Assembly: GCF_902506345.1 (NCBI RefSeq)
Contig: NZ_LR733413.1
Span: 1,183,566 to 1,247,565, forward strand
Source of the DNA: Flavobacterium sp. 9R
GTDB lineage: Bacteria > Bacteroidota > Bacteroidia > Flavobacteriales > Flavobacteriaceae
Direction of reading: 5' to 3'
Length of the DNA stretch: 64,000 nt
The position numbers were made by a program, and so were the translations under genes. The notes beneath the pieces are model-generated. The model had not been told where the DNA came from. It saw only the letters and a list, made by a program, of their open reading frames with translations, and did no database searches. Positions 1-8,123 of this stretch are shown here, piece after piece; the first letter of the stretch is position 1; each line of letters begins with the position of its first letter.

Positions 1-37
1 TTACACTAATGATGGCTGCCATTATTTTAATTTTCAT
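1..37 (-). CDS. N-terminus of a gene running off the left edge
   Basis: An ATG at 37 (minus strand) opens a frame that stays open to the window edge and begins MKIKIMAAIISV, a positively charged start followed by a hydrophobic run, as in a signal peptide. It lies 17 bases after the stop of the isomerase gene and points the same way, so it is probably the next gene of the sugar-oxidation operon. In related clusters a cytochrome c or a DUF1080 (3-keto-sugar lyase/hydrolase) gene sits here, but only 12 codons are visible and the product cannot be named. Confidence 0.4.
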   Translation of the reverse strand, partial: MKIKIMAAIISV

Positions 38-54
38 TTTTCTTGCTTTTATAT

Positions 55-1107
55 TTATAATCCTAAATTTTTTCTGTTCAATTCGGTGTTGGTACTGACT
101 GCTGCAAAATCATCAAAAGCTTTATCAGTAACTTTAATGATATGTTTTTTGATAAATTCGGCACCTTCTCTCGCACCATCTTCTTGATTTTTCAAGCAAC
201 ATTCCCATTCCATTACGGCCCAACCTTTGTAATTGTATTGCGCCAGTTTGCTAAAAATGGTTTTAAAATCAATTTGACCATCACCAGGCGAGCGATAACG
301 CCCCGCACGATTGAGCCAACTTTGATAACCTCCAAAAGTGCCTTGTTTTCCAGTGGAATTGAATTCGGCATCTTTTACGTGAAAGGCTTTAATCCGCTCG
401 TGATAAAAATCGATATACTGCAAGTAATCCAATTGTTGCAATACAAAATGCGAAGGGTCGTACAACAAACAAGCGCGTTGGTGATTATCAACGGCTTTCA
501 AAAACATCTCGTAAGTTTCGCCATCAAACAAGTCTTCACCTGGGTGAATTTCGTAGCAAACATCTACACCATTTTCGTCAAAGGAATTTAGTATGGGTAA
601 CCAGCGCTTGGCCAGTTCTTTAAATCCTTCTTCAATTAATCCCGGAGGACGCTGTGGCCAAGGATGAAAATATTGCCATAACAAAGAACCACTAAAGGTT
701 GCGTGAGCTTCTAAACCTAAATTTTGAGAAGCCTTGGCGGCATAATGCATTTGCTGAACGGCCCATTCTTGTCTAGCTTTAGGATTATCTCGTACTTGAG
801 CAGGGGCAAACCCATCAAAAAAATCATCATAAGCAGGATGAACAGCCACCAATTGACCTTGTAAATGAGTCGATAATTCAGATATTTTTAGCCCGTAAGA
901 AGCAACTTTACCAGTAAGTTCATCAGCATAGTTTTTGCTTTCGGCAGCTTTTTGTAAATCGATAAATCGGGCATCCAAAGTTGGAATTTGAATCCCTTTG
1001 AATCCCAAATCAGCCGCCCATTGACAAATACGGTCTAACGAATTAAAAGGAGCTTCATCCGAGATAAATTGGGCTAAAAAAACGGCTGGGCCTTGCATTG
1101 TGGTCAT
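55..1107 (-). CDS. Sugar phosphate isomerase/epimerase family protein (TIM barrel)
   Basis: This 350-residue protein belongs to the AP-endonuclease-2/xylose-isomerase-like TIM-barrel superfamily. Candidate metal ligands appear in the usual order: Glu in CYEIHPGED, Asp in LYDPSHF, His in FHVKDAE and Glu in VMEWE. Such enzymes isomerise, epimerise or cleave sugars and 3-keto sugars with a divalent metal. The start was set at the ATG at 1107 (MTTMQGPAVF) because a longer frame would overlap the upstream oxidoreductase, whose stop is at 1118. It is the fourth gene of a minus-strand operon with subunit 3, GMC dehydrogenase and Gfo/Idh/MocA genes, a context that suggests handling of an oxidised sugar or cyclitol. 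The exact substrate is unknown. Confidence 0.85.
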   Translation of the reverse strand: MTTMQGPAVFLAQFISDEAPFNSLDRICQWAADLGFKGIQIPTLDARFIDLQKAAESKNYADELTGKVASYGLKISELSTHLQGQLVAVHPAYDDFFDGFAPAQVRDNPKARQEWAVQQMHYAAKASQNLGLEAHATFSGSLLWQYFHPWPQRPPGLIEEGFKELAKRWLPILNSFDENGVDVCYEIHPGEDLFDGETYEMFLKAVDNHQRACLLYDPSHFVLQQLDYLQYIDFYHERIKAFHVKDAEFNSTGKQGTFGGYQSWLNRAGRYRSPGDGQIDFKTIFSKLAQYNYKGWAVMEWECCLKNQEDGAREGAEFIKKHIIKVTDKAFDDFAAVSTNTELNRKNLGL

Positions 1108-1117
1108 TTCTATTGAT

Positions 1118-2281
1118 TTAAATTTTAAATTCGGTCCATTTTTGAGTCGAAAGCCCAGAGGCAATCACATTTTCTATAAAAGCCATACCGCGCACCCCAT
1201 CTGAAACAGTTGGAAAATCAAGCATTTCAGCAGTAGGTTCTTTACCTTCTAATTGGGCTTGAAGGGTTAAGGCGAAGTTTTTATACAAATTAGCAAAAGC
1301 TTCTAAGTACCCTTCTGGATGTCCGCTTGGGATTCTGGTATTAAATGCAGCTATTGAAGATACATACCCATTTCCTGTTCGATAGATTTGTGCTGGAGCA
1401 TCTAGCCATTTTACGATTAAAGTATTCGGTTCCATTTGGTGCCATTCAAGGCCTCCTTTTTCACCATACACTTTAATTTTAAGACTGTTTTCCTCGCCAG
1501 CTGCAATTTGGCTGGCCACTAATATTCCGTTGGCACCATTGTCAAATTTAAGCAACACATTGCCATCATCGTCCAAACGTCTATTGGCTACAACGGTATT
1601 GATATCAGCGCAAAGTTGGGTGATTTTTAATCCTGAAATGTATTCGGCTAAATGAGCAGCATGGGTTCCAATATCCCCCATACAGCCACTAATTCCGCTT
1701 TTTGAAGGGTCGGTGCGCCAAGCGGCTTGTTTGTTGCCTTCCTTTTCAAATGAAGTACTCAACCAACCTTGAGGATATTCTACCATAATTTTGCGAATAG
1801 CGCCCAATTGGTTATCGACAATCATCCTTTTGGCTTGTTTCACCATAGGATAACCAGAATAGGTGTGTGTAAGGCACAATTGCAATCCTGTATCCTTTAC
1901 TTTTTGTGCTAACTTCTTGGCTTCATCAAGGGTTAGTGTCATTGGTTTGTCTAAAACAACATGAAAACCGTAATCTAACGCCATCATAGCTGGGACAAAA
2001 TGTGCATGATTGGGCGTTACAATCGATACAAAATCCATTCTTTCGTTGGGTGGTAATTTTGCTTCGGTGGTAATCATTTCTTCGTAAGAACCGTAACATT
2101 TATCTTTTGGTAAAAACAAAGCCTGACCTGATTCTATCGATAGTTCAGGATTAGAGCTAAACGCACCGCAATGCAATTCGATTGAACCATCAATGTTGGC
2201 GGCAATGCGGTGTACTGCTCCAATAAAAGCATTTTTACCACCGCCAATCATTCCCATTTTTAATTTTCTCATGCTTGACAA
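1118..2281 (-). CDS. Gfo/Idh/MocA family NAD(P)-dependent oxidoreductase
   Basis: This 387-residue protein has an N-terminal Rossmann fold (MGMIGGGKNAFIG near residue 10) and the family's catalytic-lysine region in the form VVLDKPMTL near residue 110, where most members have EKP. A C-terminal alpha/beta domain contains the GDIGTHAAHLAEY segment that carries the usual catalytic His. The family oxidises or reduces sugars, cyclitols and their keto forms with NAD(P). It starts 7 bases after the GMC gene stop and ends 10 bases before the isomerase start, so the three are almost certainly co-transcribed. An alternative start is the internal Met at residue 4. The substrate cannot be read from sequence. 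Confidence 0.9.
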   Translation of the reverse strand: MSSMRKLKMGMIGGGKNAFIGAVHRIAANIDGSIELHCGAFSSNPELSIESGQALFLPKDKCYGSYEEMITTEAKLPPNERMDFVSIVTPNHAHFVPAMMALDYGFHVVLDKPMTLTLDEAKKLAQKVKDTGLQLCLTHTYSGYPMVKQAKRMIVDNQLGAIRKIMVEYPQGWLSTSFEKEGNKQAAWRTDPSKSGISGCMGDIGTHAAHLAEYISGLKITQLCADINTVVANRRLDDDGNVLLKFDNGANGILVASQIAAGEENSLKIKVYGEKGGLEWHQMEPNTLIVKWLDAPAQIYRTGNGYVSSIAAFNTRIPSGHPEGYLEAFANLYKNFALTLQAQLEGKEPTAEMLDFPTVSDGVRGMAFIENVIASGLSTQKWTEFKI

Positions 2282-2288
2282 TTGGTCT

Positions 2289-3992
2289 CTATATATTTTT
2301 CTTTTTCAATTCTTTTACGGCATAATCACAAGCTCTTGCAGTCAAAGCCATGAAGGTCAATGATGGGTTTTGACAAGCTACAGAAGGCATACAAGAACCA
2401 TCTGTTACAAATACGTTGCTCACTTCGTGCATCTGATTCCATTTGTTCAAAACAGATTCCTTAGGGTCGTTCCCCATACGAGCCGTTCCCATTTCGTGAA
2501 TAGCCATACCTGGGAAACAACCATTATCATAAGTTTTGATATTTTTTAACCCCGCAGCTTCTAGCATTTCTGCGGCATCATACATCATATCTTCACGCAT
2601 TTTGGCTTCATTTTCCTTGTATTCACAATCAATAGCCAAAACTGGTTGTCCCCATTTGTCTTTTTTCGAATGGTCGATATAGACTTTATTTTCGTAATAA
2701 GGCAACATTTCTCCAAAACCACCTAGACCCATAGTCCAAGAATCAGCGGGTCTTGACATCGTTTCTTTAAAATCACCTCCAAAAGCTAATTCAGCGACTT
2801 CTTTATGCCAATTCCCTCTACTAGCGCCTCCTTGGTATCCAAAACCTCTCAAATAATCGCGTTTATCACCATTAAAGTTTTGATATCTTGGAATGTAAAT
2901 TCCATTGGCGCGTCGTCCGTAAGTGTATTTGTCTTCAAAACCTTCGGCAGTTCCTTCTGCACCACATCTAAAATGATGGTCCATTAAATTGTGACCTAAT
3001 TGTCCACTACTATTTCCTAAACCGTTTGGATGTGCTTCTGAAGTAGAGTTTAATAAAATGAAAGTAGAACCCAAAGTAGAGCCATTAACAAAAACAATTT
3101 TGGCATAGAATTCCATCGTTTCATTAGTCTCAGCATCAATAACCATAACGCCTTTGGCTTTTTTGGTGTCTTTGTCATAAATAATATGATTGACAATCGA
3201 GTAGGGGCGAACGGTTAGTTTTTTGGTTGCCATAGCTGCAGGTAAAGTAGCAGATTGGGTACTGAAATAAGCCCCAAAAGGACAACCTCTACTGCATAAA
3301 TTTCGATATTGACAGCTGCCTCTACCATTGAGAGGGACAGTCAAATTGGCTGTACGACCAATCGTTAGAATTCTAGATTTATTATAATGTTTTTCGATAC
3401 GTTCTTTTACCGATTTTTCAACGCAATTCAAATCCATAGGAGGTAAAAATTGACCGTCGGGCAACAAAGGCCAACCTTCATTTTGCCCACTAATTCCAGC
3501 AAATTTTTCTACATAATCATACCAAGGCGCAATATCTTTATAGCGAATCGGCCAATCATTACCATGACCATCTCTCGCATTGTCTTCAAAATTATGGTCA
3601 CTCAAGCGGTAACTCTGACGACCCCACATTAGGGATTTTCCTCCTACGTGAAAACCTCTATACCAATCGAAGCGTTTATCTTCAGTATATGGACATTCCA
3701 AATCATTAACCCACCAACTTTCAGTTGCTTGATTATAAGGGTAATCACGAGTTTGTACAGGATGTGTACGTTTTTGTTCCTCGGTCATTTTGCCTGCATA
3801 CGGAATTTCCCAAGGCGCTTTCATAGCCGAATCGTAGTCTTTGATATGTTCAATGTTTTTTCCACGTTCGAGCATTAGCACTTTTAGTCCTTTTTCGGTT
3901 AATTCTTTGGCTGCCCAACCACCACTTATTCCTGAACCTATAACGATTGCGTCATAAGTATTTTGCTTTTTTAAATCGGTATTGATATTCAC
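2289..3992 (-). CDS. GMC-family FAD-dependent sugar dehydrogenase, large subunit
   Basis: This 567-residue flavoprotein has the dinucleotide-binding motif IGSGISGGWAAKEL at residues 18-31 and the C-terminal GMC region (HEMGTARMG, then SVACQNPSLTFMALTARA). Residues 227, 233 and 237 form a C-x5-C-x3-C patch, which from memory is the spacing of the [3Fe-4S] ligands in the large subunit of bacterial FAD-dependent glucose dehydrogenase. This suggests electrons leave through an iron-sulfur site to a cytochrome rather than to oxygen. The upstream gene encodes the small subunit-3 partner, which fits a periplasmic alcohol/sugar dehydrogenase complex co-exported by the small subunit's Tat signal. No signal peptide is seen in this protein. 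Confidence 0.9.
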   Translation of the reverse strand: MNINTDLKKQNTYDAIVIGSGISGGWAAKELTEKGLKVLMLERGKNIEHIKDYDSAMKAPWEIPYAGKMTEEQKRTHPVQTRDYPYNQATESWWVNDLECPYTEDKRFDWYRGFHVGGKSLMWGRQSYRLSDHNFEDNARDGHGNDWPIRYKDIAPWYDYVEKFAGISGQNEGWPLLPDGQFLPPMDLNCVEKSVKERIEKHYNKSRILTIGRTANLTVPLNGRGSCQYRNLCSRGCPFGAYFSTQSATLPAAMATKKLTVRPYSIVNHIIYDKDTKKAKGVMVIDAETNETMEFYAKIVFVNGSTLGSTFILLNSTSEAHPNGLGNSSGQLGHNLMDHHFRCGAEGTAEGFEDKYTYGRRANGIYIPRYQNFNGDKRDYLRGFGYQGGASRGNWHKEVAELAFGGDFKETMSRPADSWTMGLGGFGEMLPYYENKVYIDHSKKDKWGQPVLAIDCEYKENEAKMREDMMYDAAEMLEAAGLKNIKTYDNGCFPGMAIHEMGTARMGNDPKESVLNKWNQMHEVSNVFVTDGSCMPSVACQNPSLTFMALTARACDYAVKELKKKNI

Positions 3993-4039
3993 GAGTTACT
4001 TTTTTTTGAATTAATACTAAAATAGAATTCCAGTCCTTT

Positions 4040-4600
4040 TTATGTGGCCCAAGCTTTTTGTCCTGGTTTATAGGGAGCGCTACCATCATATTTTCCGGGG
4101 ATTGGTAAATATTCACGAGCTTGAGTACAACCAATTTCAGAAGAGAAATAGCATAAAATGGTCAAATCTCTAGCAATTAAAAAGAAGGAAGGTTCTTTGT
4201 TGCTATCGATAGCTTCTTGCTTCAAATCATTCATCAATTGGATTTTTTCATCAGTTGACAAAGCCAAGAATTCTTTATTGAATTTTGATTTTGCTTTTGC
4301 CAACATTGCCTCATACCCATTTTTGAAAATAGTTTGCAGTTTTGGAGGATAACAATCCTTAATAATTAATGGAATCATTGCTCCAACACCGGCAGCTTTA
4401 GCTCCAGGAGAACTTGAAGTAGTGGGCAGAATTATATCCGCAAATTCAGCTAAAATTTCTTCTTCTGAAAAGGAATACAAATAAGGGCTTTTTCCTGGTT
4501 CATAAACGGTAAAGCTTTCAAACAAAACGCCCATTGTCGTTGCAGAAATGGCTCCTCCCATTAAATAGGCAACTTTTTTTAATGCTTCTCTTCTGTCCAT
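4040..4600 (-). CDS. Gluconate 2-dehydrogenase subunit 3 family protein (Tat-type leader)
   Basis: This 186-residue protein starts MDRREALKK followed by the hydrophobic run VAYLMGGAISATTMGVLF, a Tat-like leader with paired arginines. The segment EILAEFADIILPTTSSSPGAKAAGVGAMIPLII is typical of subunit 3 of gluconate/glucoside dehydrogenases. In this family the small subunit carries the Tat signal and escorts the cofactor-loaded GMC subunit across the membrane. It is the first gene of the minus-strand operon, 47 bases upstream of the GMC gene, so its promoter should lie in the gap above 4600. Confidence 0.88.
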   Translation of the reverse strand: MDRREALKKVAYLMGGAISATTMGVLFESFTVYEPGKSPYLYSFSEEEILAEFADIILPTTSSSPGAKAAGVGAMIPLIIKDCYPPKLQTIFKNGYEAMLAKAKSKFNKEFLALSTDEKIQLMNDLKQEAIDSNKEPSFFLIARDLTILCYFSSEIGCTQAREYLPIPGKYDGSAPYKPGQKAWAT

Positions 4601-4940
4601 TTTGAATACTATTTAAAAAAATTGGTTATTAGTAATAAAAAACATAATTATCAATGTATTACAATAATAAGTAAAAAAATGACAGATTCTTTTTTATATT
4701 AAAAATTTAATGTCATTAATGAATATTTAGCAACAAAATTTTTATTTCTTTCCAAAATGATGAAAGAATTAGAGTAGTAAGAGATATTGAATACGATTTA
4801 TTAATTTTTTTAAGAGTACTCTTTTTTAAAATAGGCTAGTCAAAAGCAAGAAAATCCAATTTACATACTATTTTACTTGTTAAAATATATAATGAAAAGC
4901 TGAAAAAGAATTTCATTGCGTTAAAATGACATTTTATGCT
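4601..4940. other. AT-rich intergenic gap with a short palindrome
   Basis: About 340 bases with no plausible gene. It should contain the promoter of the sugar-oxidation operon (minus strand) and the 3' end of the flanking gene, but I found no clear TAnnTTTG box. The only distinct structure is a perfect 12-bp palindrome AAGAGTACTCTT at 4812-4823, flanked by T-rich and A-rich sequence. It could be a weak terminator or an operator. Confidence 0.4.
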
Positions 4941-5339
4941 TTACATTGCTTTTTCAAACAATTGAATTTGGCTTTTGAGAAGTTCAATAAGCATATTCAT
5001 CATTCGTTTGTTTAAGCTGGATGAATTTTGAATATAGGTTTGGTATTCTTCTAAAGTAAAAAGACCAATAATAATTCCTTTTAAAGCGTTTCTAAACTTA
5101 ATATCCTTTTGAATTGAATTTTCTATCAAAAGCAATTTCTTTTCAGTGGATAGACTATAAAAATCCTTTTTATTTTTAGTAATATAATTTTCAAATGAAG
5201 CTAGAAATAAATCATTTTGAAGTTTTAGAATAGGTCGAAGTGTTTGATTTTGAAAGGCTTCCTCGCTAGAGGACTGATTAGTTATTGTGCCAATGGCTTC
5301 ACCTCTTAATTCCTTTAGCAGAAGATCTCTTGGATTCAT
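4941..5339 (-). CDS. Conserved flavobacterial protein of unknown function
   Basis: A 132-residue, probably all-helical soluble protein (MNPRDLLLKELRGEAIGTI...). Similar proteins recur in Flavobacteriaceae, in my memory sometimes loosely labelled glyoxalase, but I see no VOC metal-binding pattern and do not endorse that name. The start was set at the ATG at 5339: an upstream in-frame Met exists at 5420 but would overlap the divergent thioesterase gene. It shares a 69-base divergent promoter region with that gene. Confidence 0.7.
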   Translation of the reverse strand: MNPRDLLLKELRGEAIGTITNQSSSEEAFQNQTLRPILKLQNDLFLASFENYITKNKKDFYSLSTEKKLLLIENSIQKDIKFRNALKGIIIGLFTLEEYQTYIQNSSSLNKRMMNMLIELLKSQIQLFEKAM

Positions 5340-5408
5340 TGTTTTTTCTTTAAAGTTAATCAAAAAGTGGTTTGGTAATTTCTTAAATTTGAAAATAAAC
5401 CTAACAAA

Positions 5409-5792
5409 ATGAGATTTCATACTAGAAAATGGGTAAAACCCGAAGATTTAAATCCAAACGGAACGTTGTTTGGTGGACGATTATTGGCTTGGATTGACGA
5501 AGAATTGGCTTTGTACACGATTATTCAGCTCGAAAATTCCCGAATTGTAACCAAATACATGTCGGAGATTAACTTTAAAAGTTCAGCTCGGCAAGGTGAT
5601 ATTATCGAAATAGGTATTGATGTGATACAATTTGGTAATACTTCATTAGTTTTAAAATGCGAAGCCAGAAACATGATGACACGCGAAACTATACTAACAA
5701 TTGATAAAACTACAATGGTAAACCTTGGGCCTGATGGTAAACCAAAAGCACATGGGAAAACTCAAATTGAATATGTTAAAAACAGACTATAA
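5409..5792 (+). CDS. Acyl-CoA thioesterase, hotdog fold (YciA-like)
   Basis: A 127-residue single hotdog domain. LNPNGTLFGGRLLAWIDE near residue 15 is the catalytic-helix signature of the YciA/BFIT-type acyl-CoA thioesterases, with Asn, Gly-Gly and Asp in the expected places. Such enzymes hydrolyse acyl-CoA to free acid and CoA in the cytosol. The gene ends at a bidirectional terminator shared with the convergent mechanosensitive channel gene. A TAAATTTG sequence at 5384-5391 fits the Bacteroidota -7 element, although I see no TTG at normal spacing. Confidence 0.88.
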   Translation: MRFHTRKWVKPEDLNPNGTLFGGRLLAWIDEELALYTIIQLENSRIVTKYMSEINFKSSARQGDIIEIGIDVIQFGNTSLVLKCEARNMMTRETILTIDKTTMVNLGPDGKPKAHGKTQIEYVKNRL

Positions 5793-5793
5793 A

Positions 5794-5823
5794 AAAAGGG
5801 ACACTAATTAAAGTGTCCCTTTT
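5794..5823. terminator. Bidirectional intrinsic terminator
   Basis: The inverted repeat AAAGGGACACT (5795-5805) / AGTGTCCCTTT (5812-5822) has a six-base loop and A/T tracts on both sides, so it can stop both the thioesterase and the channel transcripts. The stop codon of the channel gene (5808-5810) lies inside the loop. Confidence 0.9.
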
Positions 5824-7100
5824 GTTTTTCTTACTGGTACTTCGTAATCTAGAAAATTGCTTTCTGAGGGCATTTCATATACTTCCAAGTGAAAATACTT
5901 TACAGAAGCAATGACGTGATCAAAGATGTCTGCCATAATGTACTCGTAATTTTCAAAACGTTTGTCAGTAGAAAAGGCATAAACCTCCAATGGTACGCCC
6001 TGAGCAGTAAGCTGCAATTGTCGACAAAGCATGACCATATTTTTATTCAATCCCGGATGCTGATGCAAGTATTGATTGATGTATTTTCTAAACAAACCCA
6101 AATTGGTCATGTTTCTTCCGTTGATGGCTAAACTTTTATCTACAGTATTAGCTCGATTGTACCGGTCAATTTCAGCTTTTCGTGTTTCTATATAAGGACG
6201 GATAAGTTCAATTTTTTGCAATTCATCCAATTCGCTGTCTTCTAGAAAGCGAATGCTACTCGCTTTAATCAAAATATGTCGTTTTATTCGCCTTCCATCA
6301 GATTTCAGCATTCCTCTCCAGTTATGAAAAGAATCAGAACTCAAACTATACGTCGGAATTGTAGTGGTGGTATTGTCAAAGTTTCTAACTTTTACGGTAG
6401 CCAAATTGATTTCAATAACATCTCCATCGGCGCCATAACGATCCATTGTAATCCAGTCACCTATGCGCACCATATCGTTGATAGCTACTTGAACACTGGC
6501 TACAAAACCTAAAATTGTATCTCGGAATATTAAAATGATGATGGCTGATACCGCTCCAAGAATGGTAAGCATTTCTTTTTGACTGATGCCAAATAGCTTT
6601 GAAATAATTACAGATATCCCAAACATCCAAAGCACAATCATGATTACTTGCATAAAGCTATCAATCGGTTTGTCGCTGTATCTTGGAATATGTTTTAGAT
6701 ATTCTTGAGTGGTATTCAAAAGTGTTCTTATAATCCAAAGAACAAGTAAAACAATATACACTCCAACTAGCTTACCGAATATATCTTCCCAATAATCATA
6801 GCGTTCTAAAATGATTGGAACCGATTTATAAATTAAAGTAAACGGAATTAATTGTGCGATGTAAATCACCGTTTTGTTCGATATAATTAAATCGTCGAAC
6901 TTGGTTTTTGTTTTTAGCGCAATGACAGCCATAGCGGTAACAAACAAAAACCTGAAAAACATATAAATAGTATAGGTTAGAACAATCAAAATAATGATGT
7001 TCAATACCAAACTCAAATAAGAAGAAAACGAATAACCCAATCCCCATTTTCTAAAAATAGGGTAGAGGAAATTAAAGAGTTGTTCTAAGGTTTTATTCAT
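5808..7100 (-). CDS. Mechanosensitive ion channel family protein (MscS-like)
   Basis: A 430-residue inner-membrane protein with about four to five hydrophobic segments in the first 200 residues. These are followed by the MscS beta-domain pattern around residues 200-245 (VQVAINDMVRIGDWITM..YGADGDVIEINLATVKVRNFDNTTTTIPT) and a cytoplasmic C-terminal domain. The family opens on membrane tension and releases osmolytes. It overlaps the stop of the upstream DUF3817 gene by 8 bases, which suggests translational coupling. Confidence 0.92.
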   Translation of the reverse strand: MNKTLEQLFNFLYPIFRKWGLGYSFSSYLSLVLNIIILIVLTYTIYMFFRFLFVTAMAVIALKTKTKFDDLIISNKTVIYIAQLIPFTLIYKSVPIILERYDYWEDIFGKLVGVYIVLLVLWIIRTLLNTTQEYLKHIPRYSDKPIDSFMQVIMIVLWMFGISVIISKLFGISQKEMLTILGAVSAIIILIFRDTILGFVASVQVAINDMVRIGDWITMDRYGADGDVIEINLATVKVRNFDNTTTTIPTYSLSSDSFHNWRGMLKSDGRRIKRHILIKASSIRFLEDSELDELQKIELIRPYIETRKAEIDRYNRANTVDKSLAINGRNMTNLGLFRKYINQYLHQHPGLNKNMVMLCRQLQLTAQGVPLEVYAFSTDKRFENYEYIMADIFDHVIASVKYFHLEVYEMPSESNFLDYEVPVRKTKGTL

Positions 7101-7377
7101 TACTCAAGTATTTCTTTTCAATATAAAAAGTACCAAACGGAATTAATGAACCTAAAATAATAATTGCAAAAGTAGGGAAGGACCACTTTTGGGCATTTTT
7201 CAATAGAACGGCTAATACTACATACCCAATGAACAAAACACCGTGACTCATTCCTATCGGATACAAGAGCGTTTTGTATAAATCCATATTGTTGGGTTTA
7301 ATAAACAACATGTTAGCTAATAAAACTAAATAAGAACATCCTTCTAAAATGGCAGTAATTTTGAATAATTTGAGCAT
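7093..7377 (-). CDS. DUF3817 domain-containing small membrane protein
   Basis: A 94-residue protein with three hydrophobic segments. The pattern LFKITAILEGCSYLVLL...LYKTLLYPIGMSHGVLFIGYV is that of DUF3817, a membrane domain of unknown function. The gene overlaps the channel gene by 8 bases and is the first cistron of a two-gene membrane operon. A TAATTTTG box lies at 7414-7407 on the minus strand, 30 bases upstream, without a clear TTG partner. Confidence 0.85.
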   Translation of the reverse strand: MLKLFKITAILEGCSYLVLLANMLFIKPNNMDLYKTLLYPIGMSHGVLFIGYVVLAVLLKNAQKWSFPTFAIIILGSLIPFGTFYIEKKYLSNE

Positions 7378-7482
7378 TTTCTAAATTTAAGTAATTTTTA
7401 TTGTGTCAAAATTAAGGATTCTTGTTGATTATAGCATTTGTAAAGTCAAACTATTTACTTTTACAATTCCTAACGATTGAAA

Positions 7483-8019
7483 ATGAGCAAACGCGAATTA
7501 AAAAAATATGTAGCCCAATTAACGAAAGAACAATTGGAAGAACAAGTGATGGAATTGTATGAAAAATTCAGTCCGGTAAAAGTCTATTACAATTTTGTCT
7601 TTAATCCAAAGGAAGACACTCTTTTGCAAGAAGCAAAGCTCAAAGTCACCAATGAATATTTTCCGGTTAGAAATCCTGGAAGAAAGAGCAAACCCAGAGC
7701 AAAAATGAGACGCTCTGTAGCTCAGAAGTTTATTAAGCATTTTATTCTTTTAGGAGTTGACCCTTTTGTAGTTGCTGATTTAATGCTGTATACAATAGAA
7801 ATTGCACAAACTTTTGCTGCAGAAAATCCCATTAAGAGCGACACTTTTTACAAAAGTATGTTCAATTCTTTTGAACAAGCCACAAATTATTGTGTTGCAA
7901 ACGGAATTTTTATTGAATTCAAAGAACGAATTATAGGAATTAGCGCCGAAGCAATGTCGAAAAAATGGCAAAATCGTTATGATTTTGAAACCTTAATCGA
8001 AAAAATATCCATTTTGTAG
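7483..8019 (+). CDS. DUF6155 family protein
   Basis: A 178-residue soluble, mostly helical protein (MSKRELKKYVAQLTKEQLEEQVMEL...). It matches my memory of the DUF6155 family common in Bacteroidota; no function is known. The ATG at 7483 was chosen over the in-frame TTG at 7477. It appears monocistronic, with about 100 bases before the downstream helicase promoter. Confidence 0.75.
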   Translation: MSKRELKKYVAQLTKEQLEEQVMELYEKFSPVKVYYNFVFNPKEDTLLQEAKLKVTNEYFPVRNPGRKSKPRAKMRRSVAQKFIKHFILLGVDPFVVADLMLYTIEIAQTFAAENPIKSDTFYKSMFNSFEQATNYCVANGIFIEFKERIIGISAEAMSKKWQNRYDFETLIEKISIL

Positions 8020-8073
8020 TACCTCTTAAATAAAATTATTTAATCAAAACTATATTTTTTATTTTAATAGTAG

Positions 8074-8103
8074 TTGATTAACTCTTTTTTCGGTGTATTT
8101 TTG
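8074..8103 (+). promoter_or_regulatory. Bacteroidota-type promoter for the helicase gene
   Basis: TTG at 8074-8076 and TATTTTTG at 8096-8103 are separated by 19 bases. This fits the sigma-A pattern of Flavobacterium (TTG-N17-23-TAnnTTTG). Transcription would start near 8110, giving a leader of about 14 bases before the ATG at 8124. Confidence 0.6.
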
Positions 8104-8123
8104 CAAAAATCCAAGAAAATACA

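Noticed and set aside
142..591. Open frame of 149 codons on the plus strand inside the isomerase gene
   Set aside because: Antisense shadow of a clear TIM-barrel protein; hydrophobic, low-complexity translation with no domain.
3952..4134. 60-codon minus-strand frame between the GMC and subunit-3 genes
   Set aside because: Overlaps both neighbours out of frame and has no recognisable features.
4941..5339. Glyoxalase label for the small conserved protein
   Set aside because: No VOC-fold beta modules or metal-ligand pattern can be seen; the sequence reads as all-helical.
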